DNA from: an uncultured beta proteobacterium
Lineage (GTDB): Bacteria > Pseudomonadota > Gammaproteobacteria > Burkholderiales > Burkholderiaceae_C
Direction: 5' to 3'
Assembly (NCBI GenBank): GCA_903832285.1
Contig: CAILAY010000055.1
Span: 1-63,771 of the forward strand
DNA length: 63,771 bases
Shown: positions 1-9,699 of the stretch, piece by piece
Position numbering within the stretch: the stretch's first letter is position 1
Layout: each line of letters opens with the position of its first letter
The notes under the pieces: model-generated
Told to the model about the DNA's origin: nothing
What the model saw: only the letters and a program-made list of their open reading frames with translations
Database searches by the model: none
Translations under genes and position numbers: made by a program

Positions 1-2
1 AA

Positions 3-566
3 CCACCAGCCCCCATCTCGGCACTGTCGATTGCACCAGCGGCGTTGGTGGAAATCCCGGTCAGCCTGCCCTCGCTGTCCGCAGCAACAGTGTCCGCAAA
101 CATCAGTGCACCCGCAAGCCCACCGGATTCACCACTGTTGGCAGCGGGCGCAGTGGTTGCGAACACAGGTCTGCCCGGCAACGCTTCGGGGTCGGTCACG
201 TCACCCGGTCAAGTGAGTGGCGACGCGCCTTCGGCAAATCTGACTCCTCCTGAGCAATCGATCGCCATCGCCCCGCAGATCGACACCTCTGCAGCGATCC
301 GCGCGGCGGAACTAGCTAACACCACTGAGACCGTCGGGACGACCGGGAGCGATGCAGGTACTGGCACGGGTTCCGTCGGCGCCACCACCGATGTCAGCGT
401 TCGTGACCCTGGCATTGTTCTCGCTCTCTCGGGTGGGCGCGGACCGGCCAGAGAAGTGGATTTGGGGCGCGGTTCATCAACCGGCCCGTCAGTGGATCTG
501 CTCTCGGTTCTGGGTAATGGAGATGACTGCGAAATCGCCAGAACCTGCCACGGACGAAAGTATTAG
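3..566 (+). CDS. 3' end of an unidentified Ala/Ser/Thr/Gly/Pro-rich protein
   Basis: The frame is open from the left edge of the window, so this is the C-terminal part of a longer gene. The visible residues are low in complexity (runs rich in A, S, T, G, P and V) with no recognisable catalytic motif. Two Cys lie near the C-terminus, in GDDCEIARTC. The composition resembles stalk or linker regions of exported or surface proteins, but no family is recognised. It ends 32 bases before a secreted WD40/caspase protein on the same strand, so the two may be co-transcribed. An internal TTG at position 45 could be read as a start, but the frame continues upstream of it. Confidence 0.5.
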   Translation, partial: PPAPISALSIAPAALVEIPVSLPSLSAATVSANISAPASPPDSPLLAAGAVVANTGLPGNASGSVTSPGQVSGDAPSANLTPPEQSIAIAPQIDTSAAIRAAELANTTETVGTTGSDAGTGTGSVGATTDVSVRDPGIVLALSGGRGPAREVDLGRGSSTGPSVDLLSVLGNGDDCEIARTCHGRKY

Positions 567-598
567 ACGCTGGGATATCGGTAATTTCGACAGGACTG

Positions 599-3535
599 AT
601 GTTCCGGCTGCAACCCCTGGGGGCGACGAATCGACAGCGGTTCGTCTCTCTCGTCTTTTTTCTGTCGGGGTTCGCGCATTGTGGTTTCTCAATCGCCGGG
701 AGCGAACCGACACAACAGCCGATGCTGCGCGTCGAGACGGGGATGCATACCACGCTGATCCGGCGGCTAACGGTCGACCCGGAACGCAATCGCGTGATCA
801 CGGCCGGCGACGACAAGACCGTGCGCGTGTGGCAAATGCCGCAGGCGCTGTTGATTGCAACACTGCGGGTTCCCATCGACGAGGGCAACGAAGGCCAGTT
901 GTTTGCGGTCGCGGTTTCACCTGACGGTCAGACCGTGGCCACCGCCGGCTGGACGGGCTGGGACTGGGACGGCAAGACCTGCATCTATTTCTTTGATGTC
1001 GCTAGCAGTGAGCTGGTCCGCCGCCGCTGCGGACTGCCGTACCTGGTCAACATGTTGACCTGGACTCGCAACGGACAGCACCTGCTGGTCGGCTTGCAGC
1101 CACGTGGTGGCTTGCGTGTCCTGAGGTCCAGCGACTTGGCCGAAGTTGCCGCCGATCCGGACTACAACGACAAACTGACCGATGCCGATCTACGCCAGGA
1201 TGGAATCATCGCCACCACCTCCAACGACGGATGGCTTCGGCTCTACACCAGCGATTTCAAGCTGGCAGGACGGCGCCGTGCCGCGGGAGGCGTCAACCCT
1301 GTGAGCCTGCGCTTCTCACCGGATGGAGAAAAGCTGGCGGTGGGCTTTCTTGATACGCCCACCGTCAGCATCATTAATGTGCGCGATTTGGCGCTGGCCT
1401 TCGCTCCTGACCTCGCGGGCCTGCGCGACCAGGCCGGTTTCACCAGCGTCGTATGGTCCTCCGACGGCCGCTCTCTCTACGCCGGCGGCGACTTCCGGGG
1501 CGTCGGGAAGACCCCGCTTTACCGATGGTCCGAAGCGGGCCACGGTGCCCGCCAAACCATACCACTGACCGAGAATCGCATCGTTGAATTGCAGCAGATG
1601 CGCGACGGCAGAATCGCTTTTGCCGCCGAGGACCCGAGCTTCGGCATCGTGGGATCTGATGGCAACACCCTGGCCTATCGCGGCCCGGCGGTGATCGATC
1701 ATTCGCATTCGCAACTGGCTGTATCGGCGGATGCGACCGTGATCCGTTATGCGACCAGCCGCGACGGGCTGGCGATGAACAGTTTTACGCCGCTGCTGGG
1801 CGGCGACCAGTCGCTGGCGTCGACGCCTCGCCAGCCTGTGCAGCCGGCCTTGACCGAAGCGCCGGGATGGAAGATCGAGAACTGGAAAGGCTCCTACAAG
1901 CCGACCATCAACGGCAAGGCGCCGCAACTCGACGACTACGAACAAAGCCGCGCCTATGCCATTTCGCCCGACAGCAGATCGGTACTGTTTGGCACCGAGT
2001 GGGCCCTACGGCTGCTCGACCGCGATGCCAAATTGCTTTGGCATGTGCGCCTGCCGGCGGTGGCGTGGTCGGTGAATATCGCCCGTAATGGTCGGTTTGC
2101 GGTTGCCGCGCTGTCCGACGGAACGATACGCTGGTACCGCATGGATACGGGGCAGGAAATCCTCGCTTACTTCCCGCACCAGAACGGCAGCGACTGGATT
2201 TGCTGGGTCCCTCAGGGCTACTACCTGTCATCCGTCTATGGCGACAACTACGTTGGCTGGCACCTCAACCGCGGACGCGACCTGACGCCCGATTTCTACC
2301 GTGCGGTGCAATTCGATCGCATCCTCTACCGGCCCGATGTCATTGCAGCGGTGCTGCGACCCGACGGTGCGAGCGCGACGCGAGCGTTGACACCCGGACC
2401 CCAAGCCGACTTCCAGATCGCGCAACTGCGCGATATTGCGCCGCCCCGGGTGAAAGTGAAAACACAGGAGAGTGCAATTGGCCCGAATGAAAGTGCGCGC
2501 CTGGACCTTGTGTTGAGCGCAGAAAAAACCGGTCTGGACATCAGCGACGTCACTGTATTCGTGAACAACATTCCGGTCACGCCGCGTGCCGAGCGACGCG
2601 CGCAAAACGGTGCGCGCATCGAGCGCAAGGTGTCGGTAGCGCTCACCGAGCGGGAGAACCATATCCGGGTCGAGGCATTCAACGGGGTTTCGATGGGCAT
2701 TGCCGAAACAGATTACGCTGTGCCCGCGACGCGCAAAGTGAACAAAGAGCCGGGCGACCTCTACCTGCTGGCCGTAGGCGCCAATGTCTTTCCGGGTCTG
2801 CCGACAGACATTCACCTCGCCTACGCCGCGAGCGATGCCGACGAGTTTTCCGCAAGCTTGAAGCGGCGCGCCAGCGGCTTCTTCAGGCAGGTGCACAGTC
2901 GAGTGCTGTCGGACAACACTCCCACCTTGCCGCTGCGTGCCGAGATCGTCAAGGCGCTTGAGTTCCTGAGCGCGGCCCGGGCCGAGGACACCGTCATCAT
3001 CTTTTTGGCATCCCACGGCATCAGCGATCCGGCCGGCAACTATTACTTCGTGCCACGCGATGTTCAGGCGGGAGATCTCAAGCTTGTGGCAAAGGGCGGA
3101 GCCGCCCAGTCGATGTTGCCCTGGCAGGTCTTCTTCGACGCGCTGCGCGGCCTGGCGGGAAGACGCTTGCTGATCGTGGATACCTGCCAGGCGCGCAATA
3201 TCGAAGGGCGATTCGAATCCCATTCGCTGATGAAGCGCTCGGCTTCATCTCTGTTTGCGCTGATCGTCGCGGCAAAGGGCAATGAAGAGTCGCAAGAGTA
3301 CGAACCGGGCAAGCACGGCCTGTTCACCTACGCGATGCTCACCGCCTTGGCGCAGGCATCGGACCCAGCCGGCAAAGGCCTCGTTTCACTGAATCAGGTA
3401 TTCAACGCTGCCACGCCGATCGTGGAGCGACTGCGCGACAAGACCATCGGGCCGCAGACGCCGCAGATGATTGCGCCGTTCCCACTGGGCGAAACCCCCT
3501 TGCTGCGCAACGCACCTCTACCCTTGCGGAAGTAG
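599..3535 (+). CDS. Secreted WD40-repeat protein with C-terminal caspase-like (C14) peptidase domain
   Basis: A 978-residue protein. A hydrophobic N-terminus (about residues 14-34) looks like a signal peptide. It is followed by degenerate WD40/beta-propeller repeats, with blades such as VITAGDDKTVRVW and FAVAVSPDGQTVATAG, over about residues 50-540. A short beta-rich linker leads to a caspase-fold domain from about residue 718. The catalytic dyad is visible: His806 in IIFLASHGISD and Cys863 in LLIVDTCQA. Bacterial WD40-caspase proteins are known as orthocaspase/metacaspase-like regulators, usually cleaving after basic residues. AGGA about five bases upstream supports this ATG. The export signal implies a periplasmic or outer-surface role. 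Substrate and partner are unknown; the preceding low-complexity gene is a candidate partner. Confidence 0.85.
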   Translation: MFRLQPLGATNRQRFVSLVFFLSGFAHCGFSIAGSEPTQQPMLRVETGMHTTLIRRLTVDPERNRVITAGDDKTVRVWQMPQALLIATLRVPIDEGNEGQLFAVAVSPDGQTVATAGWTGWDWDGKTCIYFFDVASSELVRRRCGLPYLVNMLTWTRNGQHLLVGLQPRGGLRVLRSSDLAEVAADPDYNDKLTDADLRQDGIIATTSNDGWLRLYTSDFKLAGRRRAAGGVNPVSLRFSPDGEKLAVGFLDTPTVSIINVRDLALAFAPDLAGLRDQAGFTSVVWSSDGRSLYAGGDFRGVGKTPLYRWSEAGHGARQTIPLTENRIVELQQMRDGRIAFAAEDPSFGIVGSDGNTLAYRGPAVIDHSHSQLAVSADATVIRYATSRDGLAMNSFTPLLGGDQSLASTPRQPVQPALTEAPGWKIENWKGSYKPTINGKAPQLDDYEQSRAYAISPDSRSVLFGTEWALRLLDRDAKLLWHVRLPAVAWSVNIARNGRFAVAALSDGTIRWYRMDTGQEILAYFPHQNGSDWICWVPQGYYLSSVYGDNYVGWHLNRGRDLTPDFYRAVQFDRILYRPDVIAAVLRPDGASATRALTPGPQADFQIAQLRDIAPPRVKVKTQESAIGPNESARLDLVLSAEKTGLDISDVTVFVNNIPVTPRAERRAQNGARIERKVSVALTERENHIRVEAFNGVSMGIAETDYAVPATRKVNKEPGDLYLLAVGANVFPGLPTDIHLAYAASDADEFSASLKRRASGFFRQVHSRVLSDNTPTLPLRAEIVKALEFLSAARAEDTVIIFLASHGISDPAGNYYFVPRDVQAGDLKLVAKGGAAQSMLPWQVFFDALRGLAGRRLLIVDTCQARNIEGRFESHSLMKRSASSLFALIVAAKGNEESQEYEPGKHGLFTYAMLTALAQASDPAGKGLVSLNQVFNAATPIVERLRDKTIGPQTPQMIAPFPLGETPLLRNAPLPLRK

Positions 3536-3565
3536 CAGCGTCGCTGGCTCGCGGCTGTAGCACGG

Positions 3566-4132
3566 TCACTTTGCCGGGGGTTTCTTCCCACTGGGCAAGA
3601 GGGGGGTGGCTGCATCCGGATTGAGCTTGGACTGCGCCGACGATGACCCACTTTCGCCCTGCTTCTGCTGGCTGGATTTAGAGCTGGCGGCAGCCGCTGG
3701 CGGGGTCGACTGTACGACGCCGATCTTTCCCTGGCTGGAATCCGAGCCGCTCTCGCCTTTCGATTGCGACGACGAGGTGCTGGCGCCCTTGTTCTGCTTG
3801 AATTGCATGCTGGCAGCGGCAGTCGTTGGCGGGGTCGACCGTATGACGCCGATCTTTCCCTGGCTGGACTGCGCGCCGCCGCCTTTCGATTGCGACGACG
3901 AGGTGTCCGCGTTCTTGGTCTGCCGGGATTGTTGGGTCTGTGGATCCGTTGCGGGCGGTTTACCGTTGCCCAGGCTCGCAGCGCCCGGCTTCGACGCGGC
4001 CGGCGAGGCGATGCCTGGCGCTATCACTTGCGCCTGCGACACGCCGATCGACGCTCCCAAACTGGCCAGCATTGCCGCCACGGAAAGTGCCATCTCGCCG
4101 GTCTTTCTGCTTCTATCTTCTTTCTGTTTCAT
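3566..4132 (-). CDS. Small exported protein with internal SSQGKIGV repeats
   Basis: A 188-residue protein. The start is fixed by a four-base ATGA overlap with the stop of the upstream YkgJ-type gene. N-terminal MKQKEDRSRK followed by a hydrophobic stretch ending at SQAQ is a convincing signal peptide. The mature part is rich in S, Q, K, G, A and P and predicted to be disordered. It has two clear tandem units built around SSQGKIGV-x-x-STPP-x-x-AAAS, followed by SSSQSKG-type linkers. No homologous family is recognised. Translational coupling to a cysteine-cluster protein suggests a joint envelope role, possibly metal related; that is inference. Confidence 0.7.
   Translation of the reverse strand: MKQKEDRSRKTGEMALSVAAMLASLGASIGVSQAQVIAPGIASPAASKPGAASLGNGKPPATDPQTQQSRQTKNADTSSSQSKGGGAQSSQGKIGVIRSTPPTTAAASMQFKQNKGASTSSSQSKGESGSDSSQGKIGVVQSTPPAAAASSKSSQQKQGESGSSSAQSKLNPDAATPLLPSGKKPPAK
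3699..3905 (-). repeat. Two tandem coding repeat units in the small exported protein
   Basis: Two near-identical blocks, about 3699-3779 and 3828-3905, both run from GGCGGGGTCGAC to GATTGCGACGACGAGGTG on the plus strand. They are offset by 129 bases at one end and 126 at the other, so they differ by one codon. The nucleotide identity is high, which points to recent duplication rather than convergent amino-acid bias. Confidence 0.75.
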
Positions 4133-4902
4133 GTGAGTTGTCCCAGTTGCCGGTCCAGCCATTCCTGCAGCGCCAGTGCGTGGCACCGGGCCTTTTCCAT
4201 CACATCCCCAGGCCGTGCGATTTCATGGCGTGAACAGTAGTCCTCGATGGTGGCGTCGGGGTCAAGCAGTCCAAGTTCTGAAATGCCTGCTGTACCGAGC
4301 TCATCCACGCTAGCGTCCACGGTGCCAAGTAATTCTACAGCCCCATCTTCGACGCGGCGAAGCAACTGGGCGTGCAGGTCCAAGTAGAACTCAACGCCAG
4401 CGATCGATGCCACCGCGCCCTGTTGCACGAGGTAGTCCTGCACGGTCAAGTTGCTGGCTGATTCTTCGGCGCTGTTCATGATCGGCTTCATGATGCTGAA
4501 CCATTCCTGACCATCCGTCACATTTCGCCCGAGCGGATATATCCGGCACACCAGGGGCCGACCCGCGTGAATTCCGCATTCGTGCTCGTTCAGGAATTCG
4601 CAAGAGCCGTCGTCGCGTCGCCGCAGATGAAGCCCGTCGCCGAGATGGCGACGAATGACTTCGGTGGTCGATAGCTGCAGCGTCTGGCCCAGCACCAGCA
4701 AGTCGAACGGACTCACTGGGATGAGGTATTCGCTGCAACAGCGCGTACAGCGCTGACACTGATAGGAGAACGCGGAGTCGCGCGTCAAGCGGCGCTGCTC
4801 GCCCGAAGCGACCTCGTCTCCCGGCGTCGCCTCATCGGCTGGCTCCTGCAGAAGGTCAGTTGGCATTTTCACCATCGGGTAGTCTGATCCACCGCGCGCC
4901 AT
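4129..4902 (-). CDS. YkgJ-family cysteine-cluster (putative metal-binding) protein
   Basis: A 257-residue protein with the YkgJ/UPF0153 signature. C49-x2-C52-x2-C55-C56 is followed by C101, C109 and C119 in CEFLNEHECG...RPLVCRIYPLG. This family is annotated as a zinc- or iron-chelating domain; its true metal and function are not established. The frame extends to 4995 inside rfaE2. The ATG at 4902 is preferred because GAGG lies about ten bases upstream and it begins eight bases after the rfaE2 stop. The gene is in the middle of a minus-strand operon and overlaps the next gene by ATGA. The C-terminal half (about 135 residues) is not recognised. Confidence 0.8.
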   Translation of the reverse strand: MARGGSDYPMVKMPTDLLQEPADEATPGDEVASGEQRRLTRDSAFSYQCQRCTRCCSEYLIPVSPFDLLVLGQTLQLSTTEVIRRHLGDGLHLRRRDDGSCEFLNEHECGIHAGRPLVCRIYPLGRNVTDGQEWFSIMKPIMNSAEESASNLTVQDYLVQQGAVASIAGVEFYLDLHAQLLRRVEDGAVELLGTVDASVDELGTAGISELGLLDPDATIEDYCSRHEIARPGDVMEKARCHALALQEWLDRQLGQLT

Positions 4903-4910
4903 GCCTTGCC

Positions 4911-5408
4911 TCAACGGTTCGAGCGGATCTTTTGTACCAGCGCGGTCGTCGAGTAGCCGTGCACGAACGGAATCGCCAGAGCCGTGCCACCCCATCCCTG
5001 CACCAACCGCGTCTCGGCCAGCGTCTGCATGTCGTAGTCGCCGCCCTTGACCAGGATGTCGGGCCGCAGGGTTCGTATCAATTCCAGCGGCGTGTCCTCG
5101 TCAAACCAGGTGACCAGACTCACACATTCCAGCGCGGCCAGCATCACGGCGCGATCCATCTGCGAGTTCAGCGGGCGCTCGGGTCCCTTGCCCAAGCGCC
5201 GGGCCGAGGCATCGGTGTTCAAACCCACCACCAGGCTCTGTCCCAACGCTCTGGCCTGTGCCAGATAGGTCACATGGCCGCGGTGCAGAACGTCAAACAC
5301 GCCGTTGGTAAACACCAGCGGATGCGCCATTTGACGCACCCGCCCGACAGCAGACTGCACATCACAGATCTTCTGCAAAAATTCAGGTTCGGCGAGGGTC
5401 TTGCTCAT
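4911..5408 (-). CDS. rfaE2: D-glycero-beta-D-manno-heptose 1-phosphate adenylyltransferase
   Basis: A 165-residue cytidylyltransferase-fold protein. It has the nucleotide-binding motif TNGVFDVLHRGH (residues 34-45), the internal LVKGGDYD, and the C-terminal GYSTTALVQKIR signature of RfaE/HldE domain II. It adenylates heptose 1-phosphate to ADP-heptose for lipopolysaccharide inner-core synthesis in the cytoplasm. Burkholderiales commonly carry this as a stand-alone protein rather than as the C-terminal half of bifunctional HldE, and the length fits. The start MSKTLAEPEF was chosen over upstream in-frame codons because it matches the usual family length; the ribosome binding site is weak. It heads a short operon with the YkgJ-type and repeat-containing proteins. 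Confidence 0.9.
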   Translation of the reverse strand: MSKTLAEPEFLQKICDVQSAVGRVRQMAHPLVFTNGVFDVLHRGHVTYLAQARALGQSLVVGLNTDASARRLGKGPERPLNSQMDRAVMLAALECVSLVTWFDEDTPLELIRTLRPDILVKGGDYDMQTLAETRLVQGWGGTALAIPFVHGYSTTALVQKIRSNR

Positions 5409-5557
5409 GCAGCCAATGCTAGCAGGCTCGCCCAACGATAGCGGCAAGGCCTGAAAAAGTGAGGGTCCGCAAAGAAAAGGTGGCAAGATGCAGGTTTGTT
5501 CCAACCATTGCAGGCTACGGTCAGATATGATTTTCGTTGGATAATGCGCCCCACACC

Positions 5558-6751
5558 ATGAAGCTTGTTAACGTCACCCCCGACATGATTCCTCTGAACA
5601 AACCGCTGCCGTTTGCCCTGCGCTCGGCGGAAGGGGTGTTGTTGGCCAATAAGGGGTATGTGATTCGCTCAGCTTCAGAACTTGATCACATGGTGGGGCT
5701 TGGGGTCAGCCTGAACATCGATGAGAGCGACCACCAGCGCGAGTACGTGGGCAAACTGCACGCCATGCTGCGCAGGGAAGTGAGTCTGGGTGTCATTGCC
5801 GATGCGCACATCACCGCGGGTGATCTGACAAAACGGGTGGTCGGTGATGACCCTGATGCGGATTGGCTGGACTTTCTGGGCCGTGCCAATGCCTTGCTGC
5901 GGGACCCGCAAAAGGCGACGTTTCAGAAATTGCTGAATTCCCTGCACCGGGATATCAGCCAACAGGCGCAGCGCAACCCGGATGCGACGTTGTTGGCGCT
6001 GATGCATCTCTCCGCCACCGAACTGCGTTCCTACAGCGCAATGCACGCCATGCTGGTGTGCGTGACAGCCGAGTTGGCCGCAATGTATGTGCTGAACTGG
6101 CCACAGGAGATGGTGGACACATTGGGCCGGGTGGCCCTCACCATGAATATCAGCATGACTTCGATGCAGGATGAACTGGCGATTCAAACCTTGCCCTTGA
6201 CGGCCACGCAGAAACATCTGATTGAAGTTCATGCAGCCTTCTCCTCCGAGATCCTGAAAGACCTCGGGGTTACCGATCCGGTGTGGATCGAAGCCGTTTT
6301 TCATCACCTGGACAAGACGCCGGGCCCATTGGCCGCTCGTACGCCGACCATGCGCATTGCCCGATTGATCCAGCGCGCCAATCTCTTTACGGCGATGCTT
6401 GCGCCCCGCGCCTCGCGCGAGCCGATGCAGCCCGGTGTGGCGATGCAGGCCTGCTATTTCGACGAGAACCACGATGTCGACGAGGCCGGTGCAGCACTGA
6501 TCAAGGTGCTGGGTATCTACACCCCCGGTTCTTACGTGCGTCTGGCCACGCAGGAAGTGGCCGTGGTCGTGCGGCGCGGTGCCAATACTACGACGCCGCG
6601 GGTGGCGGTGCTGGTGAATCGACAGGGCATGCCTACCGCCGAACCGATGTTTCGCGATACCAGCCAGAAGGACTACCGGATCGTGGCGACAGTGCCGCAC
6701 CGCGACATCAAGGTCAAGCTCAGTCTTGAGCGCCTGCTGGCGATGGTGTGA
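5558..6751 (+). CDS. Degenerate HD-GYP/HD-domain protein
   Basis: A 397-residue protein. The central part aligns by eye with HD-GYP phosphodiesterases: YSAMHAMLVC at the first helix, then the position of the metal-binding HD, then HHLDKTPGP where HHExxDGxGYP is expected. The catalytic HD pair is replaced by Met196-Asn197 in VALTMNISM, and the GYP loop is truncated. Cyclic-di-GMP hydrolysis is therefore unlikely, and a binding or scaffold role is more plausible. N- and C-terminal segments resemble the PilZ-like/adaptor regions common in Burkholderiales HD-GYP paralogues. ATG 5558 (MKLVNVTPDM) is preferred; an in-frame TTG at 5537 is the alternative. No Shine-Dalgarno is clear. Divergent from rfaE2. 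Confidence 0.7.
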   Translation: MKLVNVTPDMIPLNKPLPFALRSAEGVLLANKGYVIRSASELDHMVGLGVSLNIDESDHQREYVGKLHAMLRREVSLGVIADAHITAGDLTKRVVGDDPDADWLDFLGRANALLRDPQKATFQKLLNSLHRDISQQAQRNPDATLLALMHLSATELRSYSAMHAMLVCVTAELAAMYVLNWPQEMVDTLGRVALTMNISMTSMQDELAIQTLPLTATQKHLIEVHAAFSSEILKDLGVTDPVWIEAVFHHLDKTPGPLAARTPTMRIARLIQRANLFTAMLAPRASREPMQPGVAMQACYFDENHDVDEAGAALIKVLGIYTPGSYVRLATQEVAVVVRRGANTTTPRVAVLVNRQGMPTAEPMFRDTSQKDYRIVATVPHRDIKVKLSLERLLAMV

Positions 6752-6903
6752 GCGGGTCCGTCCCGCAAAGAACATCCGACGATGGGTTGAGGACCGAGCA
6801 AAGTTCGCTTCGCGTAACTCTTGATCCGTCCCGCAAAGCACTTTTGATTAGTTGAGGACAGAGCACGCGCACAGCGTGTCGCTTTGGTCTGTCCCGCAAG
6901 ATC
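6752..6903. repeat. Three degenerate intergenic repeats containing compensated hairpins
   Basis: TCCGTCCCGCAAAG-type motifs occur at 6757-6770, 6825-6838 and (as TCTGTCCCGCAAG) 6888-6900. Between them, TTGAGGACCGAGCA (6787-6800) and TTGAGGACAGAGCA (6852-6865) also repeat. Each unit holds a short hairpin whose arms differ in sequence but keep pairing: GTTCGC...GCGTAAC in unit one and CACGC-GCACA-GCGTG in unit two. The array sits between two convergent genes and fills the gap. It could be a bidirectional terminator or a REP-like element. Confidence 0.55.
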
Positions 6904-7518
6904 TCATGATGGCCTCGTGTCTACAAAACTCGGGCGCTGAGACAGTTTTTCTTGCAACTTGAGCAGATTCGGATACGGTTCGCGCCAATCGAGTTCGGCA
7001 AACCGAAAGTCCAGGTAATCCAGCGCCACGCCGACGGCGATGTCGGACAGGCTCAGGTGCGCACCGCTGCAAAAAGGCTTTTCGCCCAAACCCCGGCTCA
7101 TGGCCTGCAGGCTGGCATGCACCTTTTGCATTTGCCGGTCCATCCATGCCTGACTGCGCTGCAGTGCGCTGCGTCCTGCCCAGGTGGCCTCCAGGCGCAC
7201 CAGGATCGAGGCGTCGAGCAGACCGTCGGCCAGCGCCTCCCAGGTCTTCACTTCCGCCCGTTCACGCCCCTGGCTGGGAATCAGTTTGCCCACCGGCGAC
7301 AGCGTGTCCAGGTATTCCACAATCACGCGCGAATCAAAAACCGCTTCGCCACCTTCCATCACAAGACACGGCACCTTGCCCAAAGGGTTGGACTGCGCCA
7401 CGGTGCTGTCTTCTCCCCAGACGTTGTCTGTCACAAATTGGTAGTCGAGCTTTTTTTCCGCCATCACAATGCGAACCTTGCGCACGTAAGGGCTGGTGGT
7501 GGATCCGATTAATTTCAT
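6904..7518 (-). CDS. Glutathione S-transferase family protein
   Basis: A 204-residue protein with an N-terminal thioredoxin-like domain (MKLIGSTTSPYVRKVRIVM, then NPLGKVPCLV and FDSRVIVEYL, the glutathione gamma-glutamyl contact region). An all-helical C-terminal domain follows, containing LSLSDIAVGVALDYLDFRF. The arrangement and length match YibF-like bacterial GSTs, which are cytosolic and conjugate or reduce with glutathione. The substrate is not predictable. The start was set at the MKLIGSTTSP Met because the 33 extra residues upstream have no family similarity. Divergent from purB, about 110 bases apart. Confidence 0.88.
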   Translation of the reverse strand: MKLIGSTTSPYVRKVRIVMAEKKLDYQFVTDNVWGEDSTVAQSNPLGKVPCLVMEGGEAVFDSRVIVEYLDTLSPVGKLIPSQGRERAEVKTWEALADGLLDASILVRLEATWAGRSALQRSQAWMDRQMQKVHASLQAMSRGLGEKPFCSGAHLSLSDIAVGVALDYLDFRFAELDWREPYPNLLKLQEKLSQRPSFVDTRPS

Positions 7519-7588
7519 GCAGGGTGACTCTTGTTGGTTCGCTGAGACCCATTCTAGCCACAGGTCCGCCAGCGTGTTATCACACTGA

Positions 7589-9010
<1,422 letters not shown>

Positions 9011-9036
9011 CCCCCGCGTTCGGCACTGCGTGTCCT

Positions 9037-9080
9037 CTCTGCCCCCCAAGGGGGCTTCCCCTCCTTGGGGCAACCCGGCG
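9037..9080. repeat. C/G-rich intergenic hairpin (REP-like) between purB and yaeQ
   Basis: CCCCAAGG (9044-9051) pairs with CCTTGGGG (9063-9070) across an 11-base loop, inside the longer palindrome-like GCCCCCCAAGGGGGC (9041-9055). Similar C/G-rich elements are common between genes in Comamonadaceae; that is from general knowledge and not checked here. It could also act as an attenuator or terminator for purB, although no T-tract follows. Confidence 0.5.
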
Positions 9081-9095
9081 TCGGGGCTGACCCGC

Positions 9096-9656
9096 ATGGC
9101 CACCAAGTCCACCATCTTCAAGGCGAACCTGCAGATCGCCGATATCGATCACGGCTACTACGCGGACCACGCGCTCACACTGGCACGCCATCCGAGCGAA
9201 ACCGACGAACGCATGATGATCAGGCTGGCTGCGCTGGCGATGAACGCCTGGCAATTGCAAAGCGTATGCGGCGGCGACGGCACGCTGGCCTTTGGCGAAG
9301 GAATGAGCAACCCGGACGAACCCGACGTCTGGCTGCGCGACTTCACCGGTCGGACGCGCGTCTGGATCGAGGTGGGACAGCCCGAGGAAAAGCCTGTCAC
9401 GCGCGCCTGCGGCAAGGCCGACGAGGTGCGGGTGTATTGCTTCTCCCAGGCCGCCGAAATCTGGTGGCGTGGCATCCAGAACAAATTGACGCGACCGCAA
9501 AACCTCCAGGTATTTCGCGTACCCTCCGAGGCCTCTCAGGCACTCGCAGCGCTGGCGCAGCGCTCGATGCAGTTGCAGGCCACGATCCAGGAAGGCGGCC
9601 TGACCCTGTCGGACGCGGCGCATAGTGTGCACCTGGAGTGCGAGCGCTGGAAATAG
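9096..9656 (+). CDS. yaeQ: YaeQ family protein
   Basis: A 186-residue protein matching YaeQ in length (E. coli about 181) and pattern: MATKSTIFKANLQIADIDHGYY, HPSETDERMMIRLAALA, and the nuclease-like segment DFTGRTRVWIEVGQP. YaeQ adopts a PD-(D/E)XK nuclease-like fold. Its cellular role is poorly defined; it was once proposed as a suppressor of RfaH defects. The Met at 9096 is chosen because the 22 upstream residues are encoded by the repeat-rich spacer and are not conserved. The gene is followed by a small GC hairpin. Confidence 0.88.
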   Translation: MATKSTIFKANLQIADIDHGYYADHALTLARHPSETDERMMIRLAALAMNAWQLQSVCGGDGTLAFGEGMSNPDEPDVWLRDFTGRTRVWIEVGQPEEKPVTRACGKADEVRVYCFSQAAEIWWRGIQNKLTRPQNLQVFRVPSEASQALAALAQRSMQLQATIQEGGLTLSDAAHSVHLECERWK

Positions 9657-9675
9657 GCTCACGTCCGATGTCAAG

Positions 9676-9699
9676 CGCGGCGCCGAAGCCGCGTTCCCC
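9676..9699 (+). terminator. Possible terminator hairpin after yaeQ
   Basis: CGCGGC (9676-9681) and GCCGCG (9688-9693) form a perfect 6-bp stem with a GCCGAA loop, followed by TTCCCCTT. The pyrimidine tail is weak, so this is a tentative call. Confidence 0.35.

Noticed and set aside
5508..5545. Promoter for the HD-GYP-like gene
   Set aside because: TTGCAG with either TATGAT (12-base spacing) or GATAAT (26-base spacing) is outside the usable range.
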